Positions 1 through 7,171 of a stretch of DNA of 13,803 nucleotides are shown piece after piece (the stretch's first letter is position 1; each line of letters begins with the position of its first letter). Under the pieces are notes generated by a model. That model worked only from the letters and a program-made list of their open reading frames with translations, was not told the origin of the DNA and did not search any database. The translations under genes and the position numbers were made by a program. Source of the stretch: Candidatus Cryptobacteroides faecihippi (GTDB lineage Bacteria; Bacteroidota; Bacteroidia; Bacteroidales; UBA932); contig JAGHSC010000240.1 of NCBI GenBank assembly GCA_018066065.1, positions 1 to 13,803 of the forward strand, written 5' to 3'.

Positions 1-150
1 CTGGCTCTCGAAGAAGATGACAGGGTCAGTTCCCTGGAGTGCAGAGTTCATGAGACCCTTTGCATCGTAAGGAGTCACAGGGAAGACGACCTTGAGGCCA
101 GGGTTGTGGCAGCAGAGTGAAGTCCAAACCTGTGAGTGCTGTGCACCGTA
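1..150 (-). pseudogene. In-frame continuation of the E1 beta domain after the TAG (partial, runs off the left edge)
   Basis: Read in the same frame as the upstream E1 ORF, this stretch encodes 50 residues typical of E1-beta: YGAQHSQ directly after the stop, then PGLKVVFPVTPYDAKGLMNS, and it ends at IFFESQ at the window edge. It has no stop or frameshift of its own. The gene is therefore interrupted by one codon rather than truncated. A K codon (AAG) is expected at the TAG position from memory of the family motif GSKYGAQHSQDW. A single A-to-T change would explain the stop. If the stop is real, the E1-beta C-terminal half would not be made and the E1 would be inactive, unless the stop is suppressed or a downstream restart works in trans. 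No obvious start codon lies in this fragment apart from an internal Met in the GLMNS stretch. Confidence 0.8.
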
Positions 151-1947
151 CTATGAACCGACAGATACACGTACGACAACAGGCATCTTGAGGATGTTGC
201 CGGACATTGCCTGCCACTTAGGGAGCTGGTTGAAGATCTCGTCACCGCAGCATCCGAGGAAGTCGCAGTACATGATCTCAGGGATGACACGGCCACCGCA
301 CATTGCATAACCGAGAGCGGTACCGATGATGGCAGCCTCAGCGATCGGTGAGTTGAAGAGTCTGTGGTAAGGGAGAGCCTCGGTAAGTCCACGATAGACT
401 GCGAATGCACCACCCCACTCACGGTTCTCCTCACCGTAGGCGATGAGAGTTGAGTCCTTGTAGAAACGATCGACGATAGCCTCGAAGAGACCGTCCTTGA
501 TGTTGTACATCTTCATCTTAGAGACAACCTTGCCCTCTGCGTCGAGATAGTAGCGGCTCTTGCCGGCGATCTGCTTGACACGTGGGTTCTCCTCGAGAGG
601 CATGTTGACATCTGGCTTGGTGTCGCCACCGAGAGAGTCTACGCTGCCGTTTGAGAACATCATCTCACCGAGAAGCTCCTGGTTGTTGGAGAGGTCCATG
701 CGAGGAGATACGGTCTCATCGATGGCGAGCTTGTACATCTCGAAGATGACATCCTTCATGTCTGCCTGGATCTTGTCGAGAGCAGCCTGATCAGCAACAC
801 CGGCCTCGACAAGCTTCTTGCCGAATGCGATGATGCAATCCTCTGCCATCCAAGCTTCCTTCTCCTCCTTTGTACGGTAAGAGTCCTGGTCACTTGGCGA
901 GTGTCCGCTGTAACGATAGGTTACGACATCGAGGAGACATGGTCCTTCCTTCTTCTCGATGAGAGCCTTCTTGCGACGGTAAGCGTCGATGACTGCGAGA
1001 GGGTTGTAACCATCGACACGCTCAGCATGCCATGCCTCAGGGTTGAAGCCGGCACCGATACGTGCAGGGAAAGTGTAACCCATGGTCTCGCCTCTGGTCT
1101 GGCCACCCATTGCGTACTGGTTGTCCATGACATTGATCATGAGTGGAAGACCACCCTTCATGTCACCCTCCCAGAGAGTCCTGAACTGGTCCATTGAAGC
1201 GAAGGACATACCCTCGAGGACTGGACCGCGTGCCATTGCACCGTCACCGAGGTTGGCAACGACCATACCTGGCTTGCGGTTTACCTTCTTATAAAGGGCA
1301 GCACCTGCAGCGATTGAGCCTGAACCACCGACGATGGCGTTGTTAGGCATGATTCCGAATGGAGTGAAGAAGGTGTGCATTGATCCGCCGAGACCCTTGT
1401 TGAAACCGGTCGTGCGGGCGAAGATCTCAGCCATTGCACCGTAGAGGAGGAAGCGGATACCCTTCTCCTTTGCGGTTCCCTTGAAATCCTTGTTGGCGAC
1501 ATTGTTGGTAGCACCATCCCAGAACTCGTTCATGATCTTCTCGAGGTCAGCCTCAGGAAGGATCTCGATTGAGCGGAGACCCTTTGCAAGGATCTCACCA
1601 TGTGAACGGTGTGAACCGAAGATGAAGTCGTCAGTGTTAAGGGTGTAAGCCATACCGACAGCGGCAGCCTCCTGACCCATTGAAAGGTGGGCAGGGCCTG
1701 GGTTGTTGTAAGCTACTCCGTTGTAGCCACCGGTGGTCTTGACAAGGTTGAGCATTGTCTCGAACTCACGGATGACGAACACGTCACGGTAGATGTTGAG
1801 AAGGTCCTTCTCAGTGAAGTTCTTCTCCTCGAGCTCCTGCTTGACAGTCTTGTCATAGACCATCACAGGAACCTCAGGGAAAGTAATCTTGGACTTGGCC
1901 TCCTGGCGGAGGATTTTGTCCGGATCGATGTAAAGTGACTTTGGCAT
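151..1947 (-). CDS. Fused 2-oxoacid (pyruvate-type) dehydrogenase E1 alpha/beta, ORF ended early by in-frame TAG
   Basis: This is the thiamine-diphosphate E1 component of a 2-oxoacid dehydrogenase complex. It decarboxylates the oxoacid and passes the acyl group to lipoyl-E2. The alpha part spans about residues 45-430, with GSHRSHGE at 111-118, GDG at 234-236 and the paired cofactor motif DNQYAMGGQT at 275-284. RYSGHSPSD at 345-353 resembles the E1-alpha phosphorylation loop. The beta part begins near 480 (YGEENREWGG at 504-513, GDEIFNQ at 568-574). Relative to two-subunit E1-alpha proteins there appear to be about 40-45 extra residues near 124-170. The ATG at 1947 lies 23 nt after the E3 stop, and the gene is third in an E2-E3-E1 operon. 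The frame ends at TAG (151-153) after VSVGS, although related proteins continue, and the same frame resumes beyond it. Pyruvate is the likely substrate because of the SHRSHGEILAKG region, but a branched-chain substrate cannot be excluded. Confidence 0.9.
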   Translation of the reverse strand: MPKSLYIDPDKILRQEAKSKITFPEVPVMVYDKTVKQELEEKNFTEKDLLNIYRDVFVIREFETMLNLVKTTGGYNGVAYNNPGPAHLSMGQEAAAVGMAYTLNTDDFIFGSHRSHGEILAKGLRSIEILPEADLEKIMNEFWDGATNNVANKDFKGTAKEKGIRFLLYGAMAEIFARTTGFNKGLGGSMHTFFTPFGIMPNNAIVGGSGSIAAGAALYKKVNRKPGMVVANLGDGAMARGPVLEGMSFASMDQFRTLWEGDMKGGLPLMINVMDNQYAMGGQTRGETMGYTFPARIGAGFNPEAWHAERVDGYNPLAVIDAYRRKKALIEKKEGPCLLDVVTYRYSGHSPSDQDSYRTKEEKEAWMAEDCIIAFGKKLVEAGVADQAALDKIQADMKDVIFEMYKLAIDETVSPRMDLSNNQELLGEMMFSNGSVDSLGGDTKPDVNMPLEENPRVKQIAGKSRYYLDAEGKVVSKMKMYNIKDGLFEAIVDRFYKDSTLIAYGEENREWGGAFAVYRGLTEALPYHRLFNSPIAEAAIIGTALGYAMCGGRVIPEIMYCDFLGCCGDEIFNQLPKWQAMSGNILKMPVVVRVSVGS

Positions 1948-1970
1948 GATGTTATGCTATTAATTATTAA

Positions 1971-3350
1971 CTATTTCAGTGAAAATGCGGTTTCCTTGAT
2001 GATCTCGCCGACGGTTGGATGAGGGAAGACAACTTCCTTGATCTGCTCGATGGTCATCTCCTGCTCGATGGCGATGCACATGCTCTGGAGAATCTCAGAG
2101 CAAGGGTTGCCGAGCATGTGGGCACCGAGGATCTCATGATACTTGGCACCGACGATGAGCTTGCAGATTCCGTCACCACCTTCGTTCTCTGCGACGAATC
2201 TTCCTGAGTAGGCCATAGGGAGCTTGGCTACCTTGTAGTCGATGCCCTTTGCCTTTGCCTCAGCCTCAGTGAGACCTACGCCGGCAACCTCAGGGTTGGT
2301 GTAGACGACACCAGGGATTGCGTTGTAGCGCATGACGTCCTTCTTGCCGAGGATGTTGTTGATTGCAACCTCTCCCTCGCGGCTTGCAGTGTGGGCAAGC
2401 ATCGAGAAGCCAGTGATGTCACCGGCAGCATAGACGTTAGGGATGTTGGTGCGCATGTGCTCGTCAACCTTGATTCCGCATGGCTTGCCGCCACGGTTGA
2501 GAAGCATCTCGACACCAAGGTTCTCGACACCGCAGGTGTTGATGTTGGCACGACGGCCGACGCTGACGAGGATCTTGTCGCCACTTACGCGGCACTCCTT
2601 TCCTTCAGGATCCTTGTAGACGACGGTGTTGCCCTCGATTCCGGTCACCTGGCACTTGAGGCAGAAGTTGACTCCCCTCTTTGCGTAGATGCCCTGGAGC
2701 ATTGTAGAGATCTCGTCATCAAGAGGTCCGAGGATCTTAGGAAGCATCTCGACAACGGTAACCTTTGTACCGATTGTGCTGAAGAATGCTGCGAACTCCA
2801 TACCGATGACACCGCCGCCGATGACGACGAGTTCCTCCGGCTGCTCTCGGAGAGCAAGGATCTCACGGTTGGTGACGATGACGTCGCCAGCCTCCTTGAG
2901 GCCTGGGAATGGTGGAACTGCAGCCTCGGAACCTGTGCAGATGAGAAGGTTCTTTGCTACATATTCCTTACCGTCAGCCTCGATGGTGACACCCTCGGCG
3001 CTGCGGCCCTTGACTGTTGCGGTTGCATTGACGACCTCAACCTTGAAGCCCTTCATTGCGCCCTTGATGCCGCTGACAAGCTTCTTGACGACCTTGTCCT
3101 TGCGGTCTACGAACTCCTCATACTTGAAGGTAGGGTTCTCGGTGTAGACTCCGTAATGATCGCCGTTGACGGCATAGTTGTAAACCTTTGCGCCATAGAG
3201 AAGCGTCTTGGTAGGGATACATCCTTCATTGAGACATACACCACCAAGGTTCTTTCTTTCGAAAAGAACGACCTTGAGTCCGGCTGCACCAGCTCTTTCT
3301 GCTGCGACGTATCCACCAGGACCGCCACCGATGATTGCTACATCAAACAT
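1971..3350 (-). CDS. lpdA: Dihydrolipoamide dehydrogenase (E3)
   Basis: This flavoprotein reoxidises the dihydrolipoyl groups of E2 using NAD+. At 459 aa it has the normal family length. The FAD-binding GGGPGG motif is at residues 8-13, the redox-active disulfide at C39 and C44 (GGVCLNEGCIPTK), the NAD-binding GGGVIG at 178-183 and the second FAD contact YAAGD at 307-311. The C-terminal catalytic pair H444/E449 lies in HPTVGE. All the residues expected for activity are present. The ATG at 3350 lies 15 nt after the E2 stop, and the E1 gene follows 23 nt after its own stop, so it is the middle gene of the operon. No Shine-Dalgarno sequence is evident. It ends in TAG, which shows that TAG is used as a normal stop here. 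It may also serve other lipoyl complexes such as the glycine cleavage system. Confidence 0.96.
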   Translation of the reverse strand: MFDVAIIGGGPGGYVAAERAGAAGLKVVLFERKNLGGVCLNEGCIPTKTLLYGAKVYNYAVNGDHYGVYTENPTFKYEEFVDRKDKVVKKLVSGIKGAMKGFKVEVVNATATVKGRSAEGVTIEADGKEYVAKNLLICTGSEAAVPPFPGLKEAGDVIVTNREILALREQPEELVVIGGGVIGMEFAAFFSTIGTKVTVVEMLPKILGPLDDEISTMLQGIYAKRGVNFCLKCQVTGIEGNTVVYKDPEGKECRVSGDKILVSVGRRANINTCGVENLGVEMLLNRGGKPCGIKVDEHMRTNIPNVYAAGDITGFSMLAHTASREGEVAINNILGKKDVMRYNAIPGVVYTNPEVAGVGLTEAEAKAKGIDYKVAKLPMAYSGRFVAENEGGDGICKLIVGAKYHEILGAHMLGNPCSEILQSMCIAIEQEMTIEQIKEVVFPHPTVGEIIKETAFSLK

Positions 3351-3365
3351 TGTTATTCTGTGATT

Positions 3366-5090
3366 TTAGAATTCAACTTCAAGATTCTCGATCTCGACTG
3401 CGACCTGCTTGAGGAACTTGGTTGCCTCGCCGCCGTCGATTGCGCGGTGATCGTAAGTAAGGCTGAGTCCCATGTAAGGAACGAATCCGTAGACGCCGTT
3501 GCCGAGGTCCTTAGGACGTGCGACGATCGTGCCGACTCCGAGGATTGCGCTCTGAGGGACGTTGATGATAGGAGTGAAGTACTCGACTCCGAATCCACCG
3601 AGGTTGGAAACGGTGAATGATGCTGCCTCAGCTGAGAGGAGGTCTGGGCTGATGCCGCCCTTCTTGCAGCCGTCAGCGATCTTCTTGAGGTTCTTTGCGA
3701 GACCTACGATGTTGAGATCGTTGGCATTCTTGAGGGCAGGGACCATGAGACCGCGCTCGGTGTCGACTGCAAGTCCGAGGTGGACATTCTTGAAGATTCG
3801 CATTGAATCGCCAAGGCAGTGAGAGTTGAGGCTAGGGAACTTGAGGAGAGCCTTGACGACTGCGTAGCAGACGAAATCGTTGATCGTGATGTTGACATCG
3901 ATCTTGCCTTCCTCGAGAGCCTTCTTTGCCTTCTTTCTGAGAGCCTGTACCTTGCGAGCGTCTGCGCCGAGCATGTGGGTAAGCTGTGCAGAGTTCTGCA
4001 GGGAGTTGTACATGGACTTGGCGATGATCATGCGCATGTTGGACATCTTCTTGACCTCGAACTCCTCGCCTTCTCCTGCAATCTCGGTGTGGTTAGCCTT
4101 CCAGACCTTGAGGTCAGAGCCCTTGACTGCTCCGGCGAGACCGGTGCCAGGACCGGCTACGAGGCCGCCTTCTGCCATCTTTGCCTTTGCAAGGCCTGTG
4201 AGAGGGCCCTGAGCTGCAGCTGCAGCGATGACGTCCCTTTCAATGATACGGCCGTGAGGGCCTGAGCCTGCGATCGTTGCTGTGTTGACACCCTTTGCCT
4301 CAGCGAGCTTCCTTGCCCTTGGAGAGACAGGAGCACCGGCAACAACCGGAGCAGCTGGTGCGGCAGCGGCTGCAGGAGCAGCGGCAGGTGCGGCAGCGGC
4401 AGGAGCGGCAGCAGCTGCAGGAGCAGCGGCAGCGGCAGGAGCGGCAGCAGCCTTAGGGTCGAACTCTGCGAATGAGTCGCCAGGCTTTCCGATCACCATG
4501 ACATTCTGAAGTACAGGAATCTCGTCGCCATCCTTCCAGAAGATTGCGAGGACGGTTCCGTCCACCTTTGCCTCCTCGTCGAAGGAAGCCTTGTCTGTCT
4601 CGTAGCTGAAGAGGACGTCGCCGGCCTTGACAGTGTCGCCGACCTTGACCTTGAACTCGGAGACGATGCAGCTTTCCACTGACTGGCCATTCTTAGGCAT
4701 GAACACGACACCCTCGTGAGGGGTTGCTGCCGGAGCAGCGGCAGCAGGTGCAGGTGCAGCGGCTGCGACAGGAGCCGCAGGTGCAGGTGCAGGTGCTGCA
4801 GGAGCCTCTGCAGGAGCTGCTCCTGATGGTGCGAACTCTGCGAAGGACTCGCCAGGGTTTCCGATCACCATGACATTGGTAAGCACTGGAATCTCATCTC
4901 CGTCTGCAAAGAAGCAGGCGAGGACGGTACCAGCCACCTTGGACTCTTCATCAAATGACGCCTTGTCAGTCTCATAGCTGAACAGGACGTCGCCCACAGC
5001 CACCTGGTCTCCAACCTTCTTCTTGAACTCGGAGACGATGCAGCTTTCTACTGATTGCCCTTGCTTGGGCATAATTACTACCTGTGCCAT
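3366..5090 (-). CDS. 2-oxoacid dehydrogenase E2, dihydrolipoamide acyltransferase with two lipoyl domains
   Basis: This is the core acyltransferase of the complex. It moves the acyl group from E1 to CoA on swinging lipoyl arms. It has 574 aa. Lipoyl domain 1 is at about residues 2-82, with lipoyl lysine K43 in ETDKASF. Lipoyl domain 2 is at about 126-206, with K167 in the same motif. Each is followed by a flexible Ala/Pro linker (about 88-123 and 212-250). A peripheral-subunit-binding domain lies at 254-290 (SPRARKLAEAKG, then GSGPHGRIIERDV). A weaker look-alike follows at about 296-332. The catalytic acyltransferase domain spans about 345-574, with active-site H548 and D552 in DHRAIDGG. It is the first gene of the minus-strand operon and has its own AT-rich promoter region upstream. 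Pyruvate is the probable substrate, but the sequence alone does not settle this. Confidence 0.94.
   Translation of the reverse strand: MAQVVIMPKQGQSVESCIVSEFKKKVGDQVAVGDVLFSYETDKASFDEESKVAGTVLACFFADGDEIPVLTNVMVIGNPGESFAEFAPSGAAPAEAPAAPAPAPAAPVAAAAPAPAAAAPAATPHEGVVFMPKNGQSVESCIVSEFKVKVGDTVKAGDVLFSYETDKASFDEEAKVDGTVLAIFWKDGDEIPVLQNVMVIGKPGDSFAEFDPKAAAAPAAAAAPAAAAAPAAAAPAAAPAAAAAPAAPVVAGAPVSPRARKLAEAKGVNTATIAGSGPHGRIIERDVIAAAAAQGPLTGLAKAKMAEGGLVAGPGTGLAGAVKGSDLKVWKANHTEIAGEGEEFEVKKMSNMRMIIAKSMYNSLQNSAQLTHMLGADARKVQALRKKAKKALEEGKIDVNITINDFVCYAVVKALLKFPSLNSHCLGDSMRIFKNVHLGLAVDTERGLMVPALKNANDLNIVGLAKNLKKIADGCKKGGISPDLLSAEAASFTVSNLGGFGVEYFTPIINVPQSAILGVGTIVARPKDLGNGVYGFVPYMGLSLTYDHRAIDGGEATKFLKQVAVEIENLEVEF
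4351..4450 (-). repeat. GC-rich low-complexity tract encoding the E2 Ala/Pro linker
   Basis: About 100 bp are made almost entirely of imperfect GCAGC/GCGGCA/GGAGC units. On the minus strand they encode an alanine-proline linker (E2 residues about 214-246) between lipoyl domain 2 and the subunit-binding domain. The unit is irregular and the reading frame stays open, so this is a flexible protein linker and not a separate element. Such tracts can expand or contract by slippage and are prone to assembly error. A shorter and less regular Ala/Pro linker lies between the two lipoyl domains (about 4725-4825). Confidence 0.75.
4486..5048 (-). repeat. Internal direct duplication of lipoyl-domain DNA in the E2 gene, register 372 bp
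   Basis: The two lipoyl-domain coding segments are direct repeats offset by 372 bp (124 codons). A 20-nt exact match links 4486-4505 with 4858-4877, and a 26-nt exact match links 4651-4676 with 5023-5048. The encoded domains share MPK-GQSVESCIVSEF and SYETDKASFDEE. The exact nucleotide blocks at both ends point to recent duplication or gene conversion between the domains rather than old divergence. Confidence 0.8.
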
Positions 5091-5138
5091 TAAATTATGA
5101 TAATTAAACTTTAATTTTCAGTCAAAATTTCAATCCAA

Positions 5139-5146
5139 CAAAGATA
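5139..5146 (-). promoter_or_regulatory. Putative -7 promoter element for the E2-E3-E1 operon (TATCTTTG)
   Basis: The minus strand reads TATCTTTG, a full match to the Bacteroidota -7 consensus TAnnTTTG, 48 nt upstream of the E2 start. This predicts a transcript start near 5133 and a leader of roughly 40 nt. A T-rich stretch (about 5164-5169) sits where the poorly conserved -33 TTTG element would be. The region is AT-rich, so a chance match is possible, but position and strand fit well. Confidence 0.55.
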
Positions 5147-5173
5147 AAATTTCCCACTGATATAAAAAAGGTT

Positions 5174-5181
5174 TATATTTG
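5174..5181 (+). promoter_or_regulatory. Putative -7 promoter element for the transketolase genes (TATATTTG)
   Basis: The plus strand reads TATATTTG, which matches TAnnTTTG, 50 nt before the N-terminal transketolase start. The predicted transcript start is near 5187, giving a leader of about 45 nt. A weak -33 candidate (TTTC at 5150-5153) lies 20 nt upstream. The element is back to back with the oppositely directed E2 promoter, and the two polymerase footprints would overlap. Confidence 0.55.
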
Positions 5182-5231
5182 CTTTCCGAACGAGAATTAC
5201 CATAAATCAAATTCAGTATATCAAATAGAAA

Positions 5232-6077
5232 ATGCAATCAGCAGCAGATTTGAAAAAGACCGCCTCTCAGGTAAGGAGAGACATCATCAGGATGGTCACA
5301 AAGGCTAAGTCCGGACATCCGGGCGGATCCATGAGTTGCACCGATTTCCTGACTGCGTTGTACTTCAACGTAATGGAGCACGACCCTGCAACATGGACCA
5401 GGGATTCAAAGGGACAGGATGCATTCATCCTCTCCGCTGGCCACCTCACCCCAGTGTACTATTCACTTCTTTCAAGGTCAGGCTATTTCCCAGTAGCGGA
5501 GATGGCTACCTTCCGTAAGTTCGGCACCCGCCTCCAGGGACATCCTTCAGTAGAGAAGGGTCTTCCAGGAATCGTACAGACTTCAGGTTCTCTCGGACAG
5601 GGTCTTTCTGCAGCGATCGGCATCGCCCTCGCAAAGAAGCTCGACAACGACAACCACACCGTCTACACCATGCTCGGCGATGGTGAAAGCGAGGAAGGAC
5701 AGATCTGGGAAGGCGCAATGTTCGCCGCTCACCACCAGGTGGACAACCTCATCGCAATGACCGACAGGAACCACCAGCAGATCGACGGTACCACCGAAGG
5801 TGTCGCAGGTCTCGGTGACCTCAAGGCAAAGTGGGAAGCATTCGGATGGGATGTCATCGAGGCTGACGGCCACGACATGGACATCGTCCTTGACGCTTTC
5901 GCAAAGGCAAAGGCAAAGGAAGGCCAGGGCAAGCCTATCATGATCATCTTCAACACTGAGATGGGTCATGGCGTAGACTTCATGGCAGGCACACACAAGT
6001 GGCATGGCAACGCTCCATCAGAGGAGCAGTGCGCTACCGCAATGGCACAGCTCGAGGAAACCTTGGGAGACTTTTAA
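5232..6077 (+). CDS. Transketolase, N-terminal (thiamine diphosphate-binding) subunit
   Basis: This is the first half of a split transketolase, which moves two-carbon ketol units between sugar phosphates in the non-oxidative pentose phosphate pathway. Its 281 aa match the usual size of the separate N-terminal subunit (about 270-290). SGHPGGSMS at residues 27-35 carries active-site H29, SAGH at 68-71 gives H71, and the cofactor motif GDGESEEGQIWE is at 149-160 with its distal partner N180 in DRNHQQIDG. The ATG at 5232 gives a typical short N-terminus before the conserved core. The C-terminal subunit follows 21 nt downstream, so the two are surely co-transcribed and together form one active site at the subunit interface. 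No Shine-Dalgarno sequence is seen. Confidence 0.95.
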   Translation: MQSAADLKKTASQVRRDIIRMVTKAKSGHPGGSMSCTDFLTALYFNVMEHDPATWTRDSKGQDAFILSAGHLTPVYYSLLSRSGYFPVAEMATFRKFGTRLQGHPSVEKGLPGIVQTSGSLGQGLSAAIGIALAKKLDNDNHTVYTMLGDGESEEGQIWEGAMFAAHHQVDNLIAMTDRNHQQIDGTTEGVAGLGDLKAKWEAFGWDVIEADGHDMDIVLDAFAKAKAKEGQGKPIMIIFNTEMGHGVDFMAGTHKWHGNAPSEEQCATAMAQLEETLGDF

Positions 6078-6098
6078 TCTTAAAATTCAAGAAACATC

Positions 6099-7049
6099 AT
6101 GAAAAAATATACAGACAAAGGCAAGAAGGACACCCGCAGCGGTTTCGGAGCTGGTCTTTACGAGGCTGGTAAGGCTGACGCAAATGTAGTAGCCCTCACC
6201 GCTGACCTCAAGGGTTCCCTCAAAATGGAAGCTTTCGCTGACGCTTTCCCTGAGAGATACTATGAGTGCGGAATCGCCGAGGCCAACATGGTCGGCGCAG
6301 CAGCAGGTCTCGCAATCGGTGGCAAGATTCCTTTCGTAGGCTCATTCGCAGAGTTCGTCACAGGTCGTGTCTACGACCAGATCCGCATGGAAGTCTGCTA
6401 CGGTGAGACCAACGTCAAGATCGCCTCTTCACACGCAGGTATCACCCTCGGTGAGGACGGTGCAACCCACCAGACAATGGAGGACATCGCTCTCATGCGC
6501 GCTCTCCCTAACATGGTCGTCATCAACCCTTGCGACTGGACACAGACCAAGAATGCGACCATCGCGGCTGCAAAGTACGATGGTCCTGTCTACCTCCGTT
6601 TCGGTCGTCCGAAGGTAGCTGACTTCATGCCTGACGAGCCATTCGAGATCGGCAAGGCATATGTCCTCAACGAGGGCAAGGATGTCACCATCTTCGCAAC
6701 CGGCCACATGGTTTGGGAGGCTCTCCAGGCTGCCGAGGCTCTCGAGGCTGAGGGAATCTGCGCAGAGGTCATCGACATCGCTACCATCAAGCCTCTCGAC
6801 ACTGAGGCTGTCATCGCTTCCGCTGTCAAGACAGGTGCAGTCGTTGTCGCTGAAGAGCACAACATGGCAGGCGGTCTCGGCGAGCTCATCGCCGGCGTCC
6901 TCGCTTCAACCTGCCCTAAGCCTATCGAGTATGTAAACGGCAAGGATCAGTTCGGCCAGAGCGGTACCCCTGCAGAGCTCCTCGCAGCTTACGGCATGGA
7001 CGCAGCTCACATCGCTGAAGCAGCAAAGAAGGTAATGGAGAGGAAGTAA
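6099..7049 (+). CDS. Transketolase, C-terminal (pyrimidine-binding and C-terminal domains) subunit
   Basis: This is the second half of the split transketolase, at 316 aa a normal size for this subunit. The pyrimidine-binding domain covers about residues 10-180 and contains catalytic Glu61 in ECGIAEANM, which activates the thiamine diphosphate held by the other subunit. GEDGATHQ at 118-125 is the conserved sugar-phosphate-side loop. The transketolase C-terminal domain covers about 190-310 (EEHNMAGGLGELIA near 249-262). The related 1-deoxyxylulose-phosphate synthase is excluded because it is a single longer chain; here the separate N-terminal subunit lies directly upstream. A strong hairpin terminator begins 27 nt after the stop, so the two transketolase genes form a complete two-gene transcription unit. 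Confidence 0.95.
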   Translation: MKKYTDKGKKDTRSGFGAGLYEAGKADANVVALTADLKGSLKMEAFADAFPERYYECGIAEANMVGAAAGLAIGGKIPFVGSFAEFVTGRVYDQIRMEVCYGETNVKIASSHAGITLGEDGATHQTMEDIALMRALPNMVVINPCDWTQTKNATIAAAKYDGPVYLRFGRPKVADFMPDEPFEIGKAYVLNEGKDVTIFATGHMVWEALQAAEALEAEGICAEVIDIATIKPLDTEAVIASAVKTGAVVVAEEHNMAGGLGELIAGVLASTCPKPIEYVNGKDQFGQSGTPAELLAAYGMDAAHIAEAAKKVMERK

Positions 7050-7076
7050 TTCCCACCACACTCCCCGAAAGGGATA

Positions 7077-7129
7077 AAAAACAGAAAACCTCAGGAAACT
7101 CTTTACGTTTCTTGAGGTTTTTTCTGTTT
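7077..7129 (+). terminator. Intrinsic terminator after the transketolase operon
   Basis: This is a long inverted repeat. The left arm (7077-7099) runs from AAAACAG through CCTCAGGAAAC, and the right arm (7107-7129) from GTTTCTTGAGG through TTTTTTCTGTTT. The loop is 7 nt (7100-7106). Pairing is nearly perfect, apart from one G-U pair and a two-base bulge in the A/T part. The T-rich right arm follows the GC part of the stem, and the matching A-rich left arm means the hairpin could work in both directions. Confidence 0.85.
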
Positions 7130-7171
7130 GGATATTCAATATTGCGGGCCATCATCAAACTGAACGGAACT

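Noticed and set aside
151..153. TAG as a sense codon (alternative code or pyrrolysine)
   Set aside because: TAG ends lpdA, the SPOR gene, miaB and the GT2 gene at the expected C-termini, no pyrrolysine genes are visible, and reading through the lpdA stop would run out of frame into E1.
2391..3620. A 409-codon open frame on the plus strand, antisense to lpdA and the end of E2
   Set aside because: It lies opposite two well-conserved genes, has an acidic low-information composition typical of the antisense of biased codon use, and shows no recognisable motif or promoter.
4351..4450. Tandem repeat array or mobile element in the GC-rich tract
   Set aside because: It is irregular and in frame, and it encodes the usual Ala/Pro linker of E2 proteins.
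5506..6943. Several 70-140 codon minus-strand open frames opposite the transketolase genes
   Set aside because: They are shadow frames of strongly codon-biased genes, with no family resemblance.
7112..7171. Upstream TTG start for radC that adds 20 residues
   Set aside because: The added part is encoded by the terminator hairpin and its flank. The ATG at 7172 gives the normal RadC N-terminus and length.
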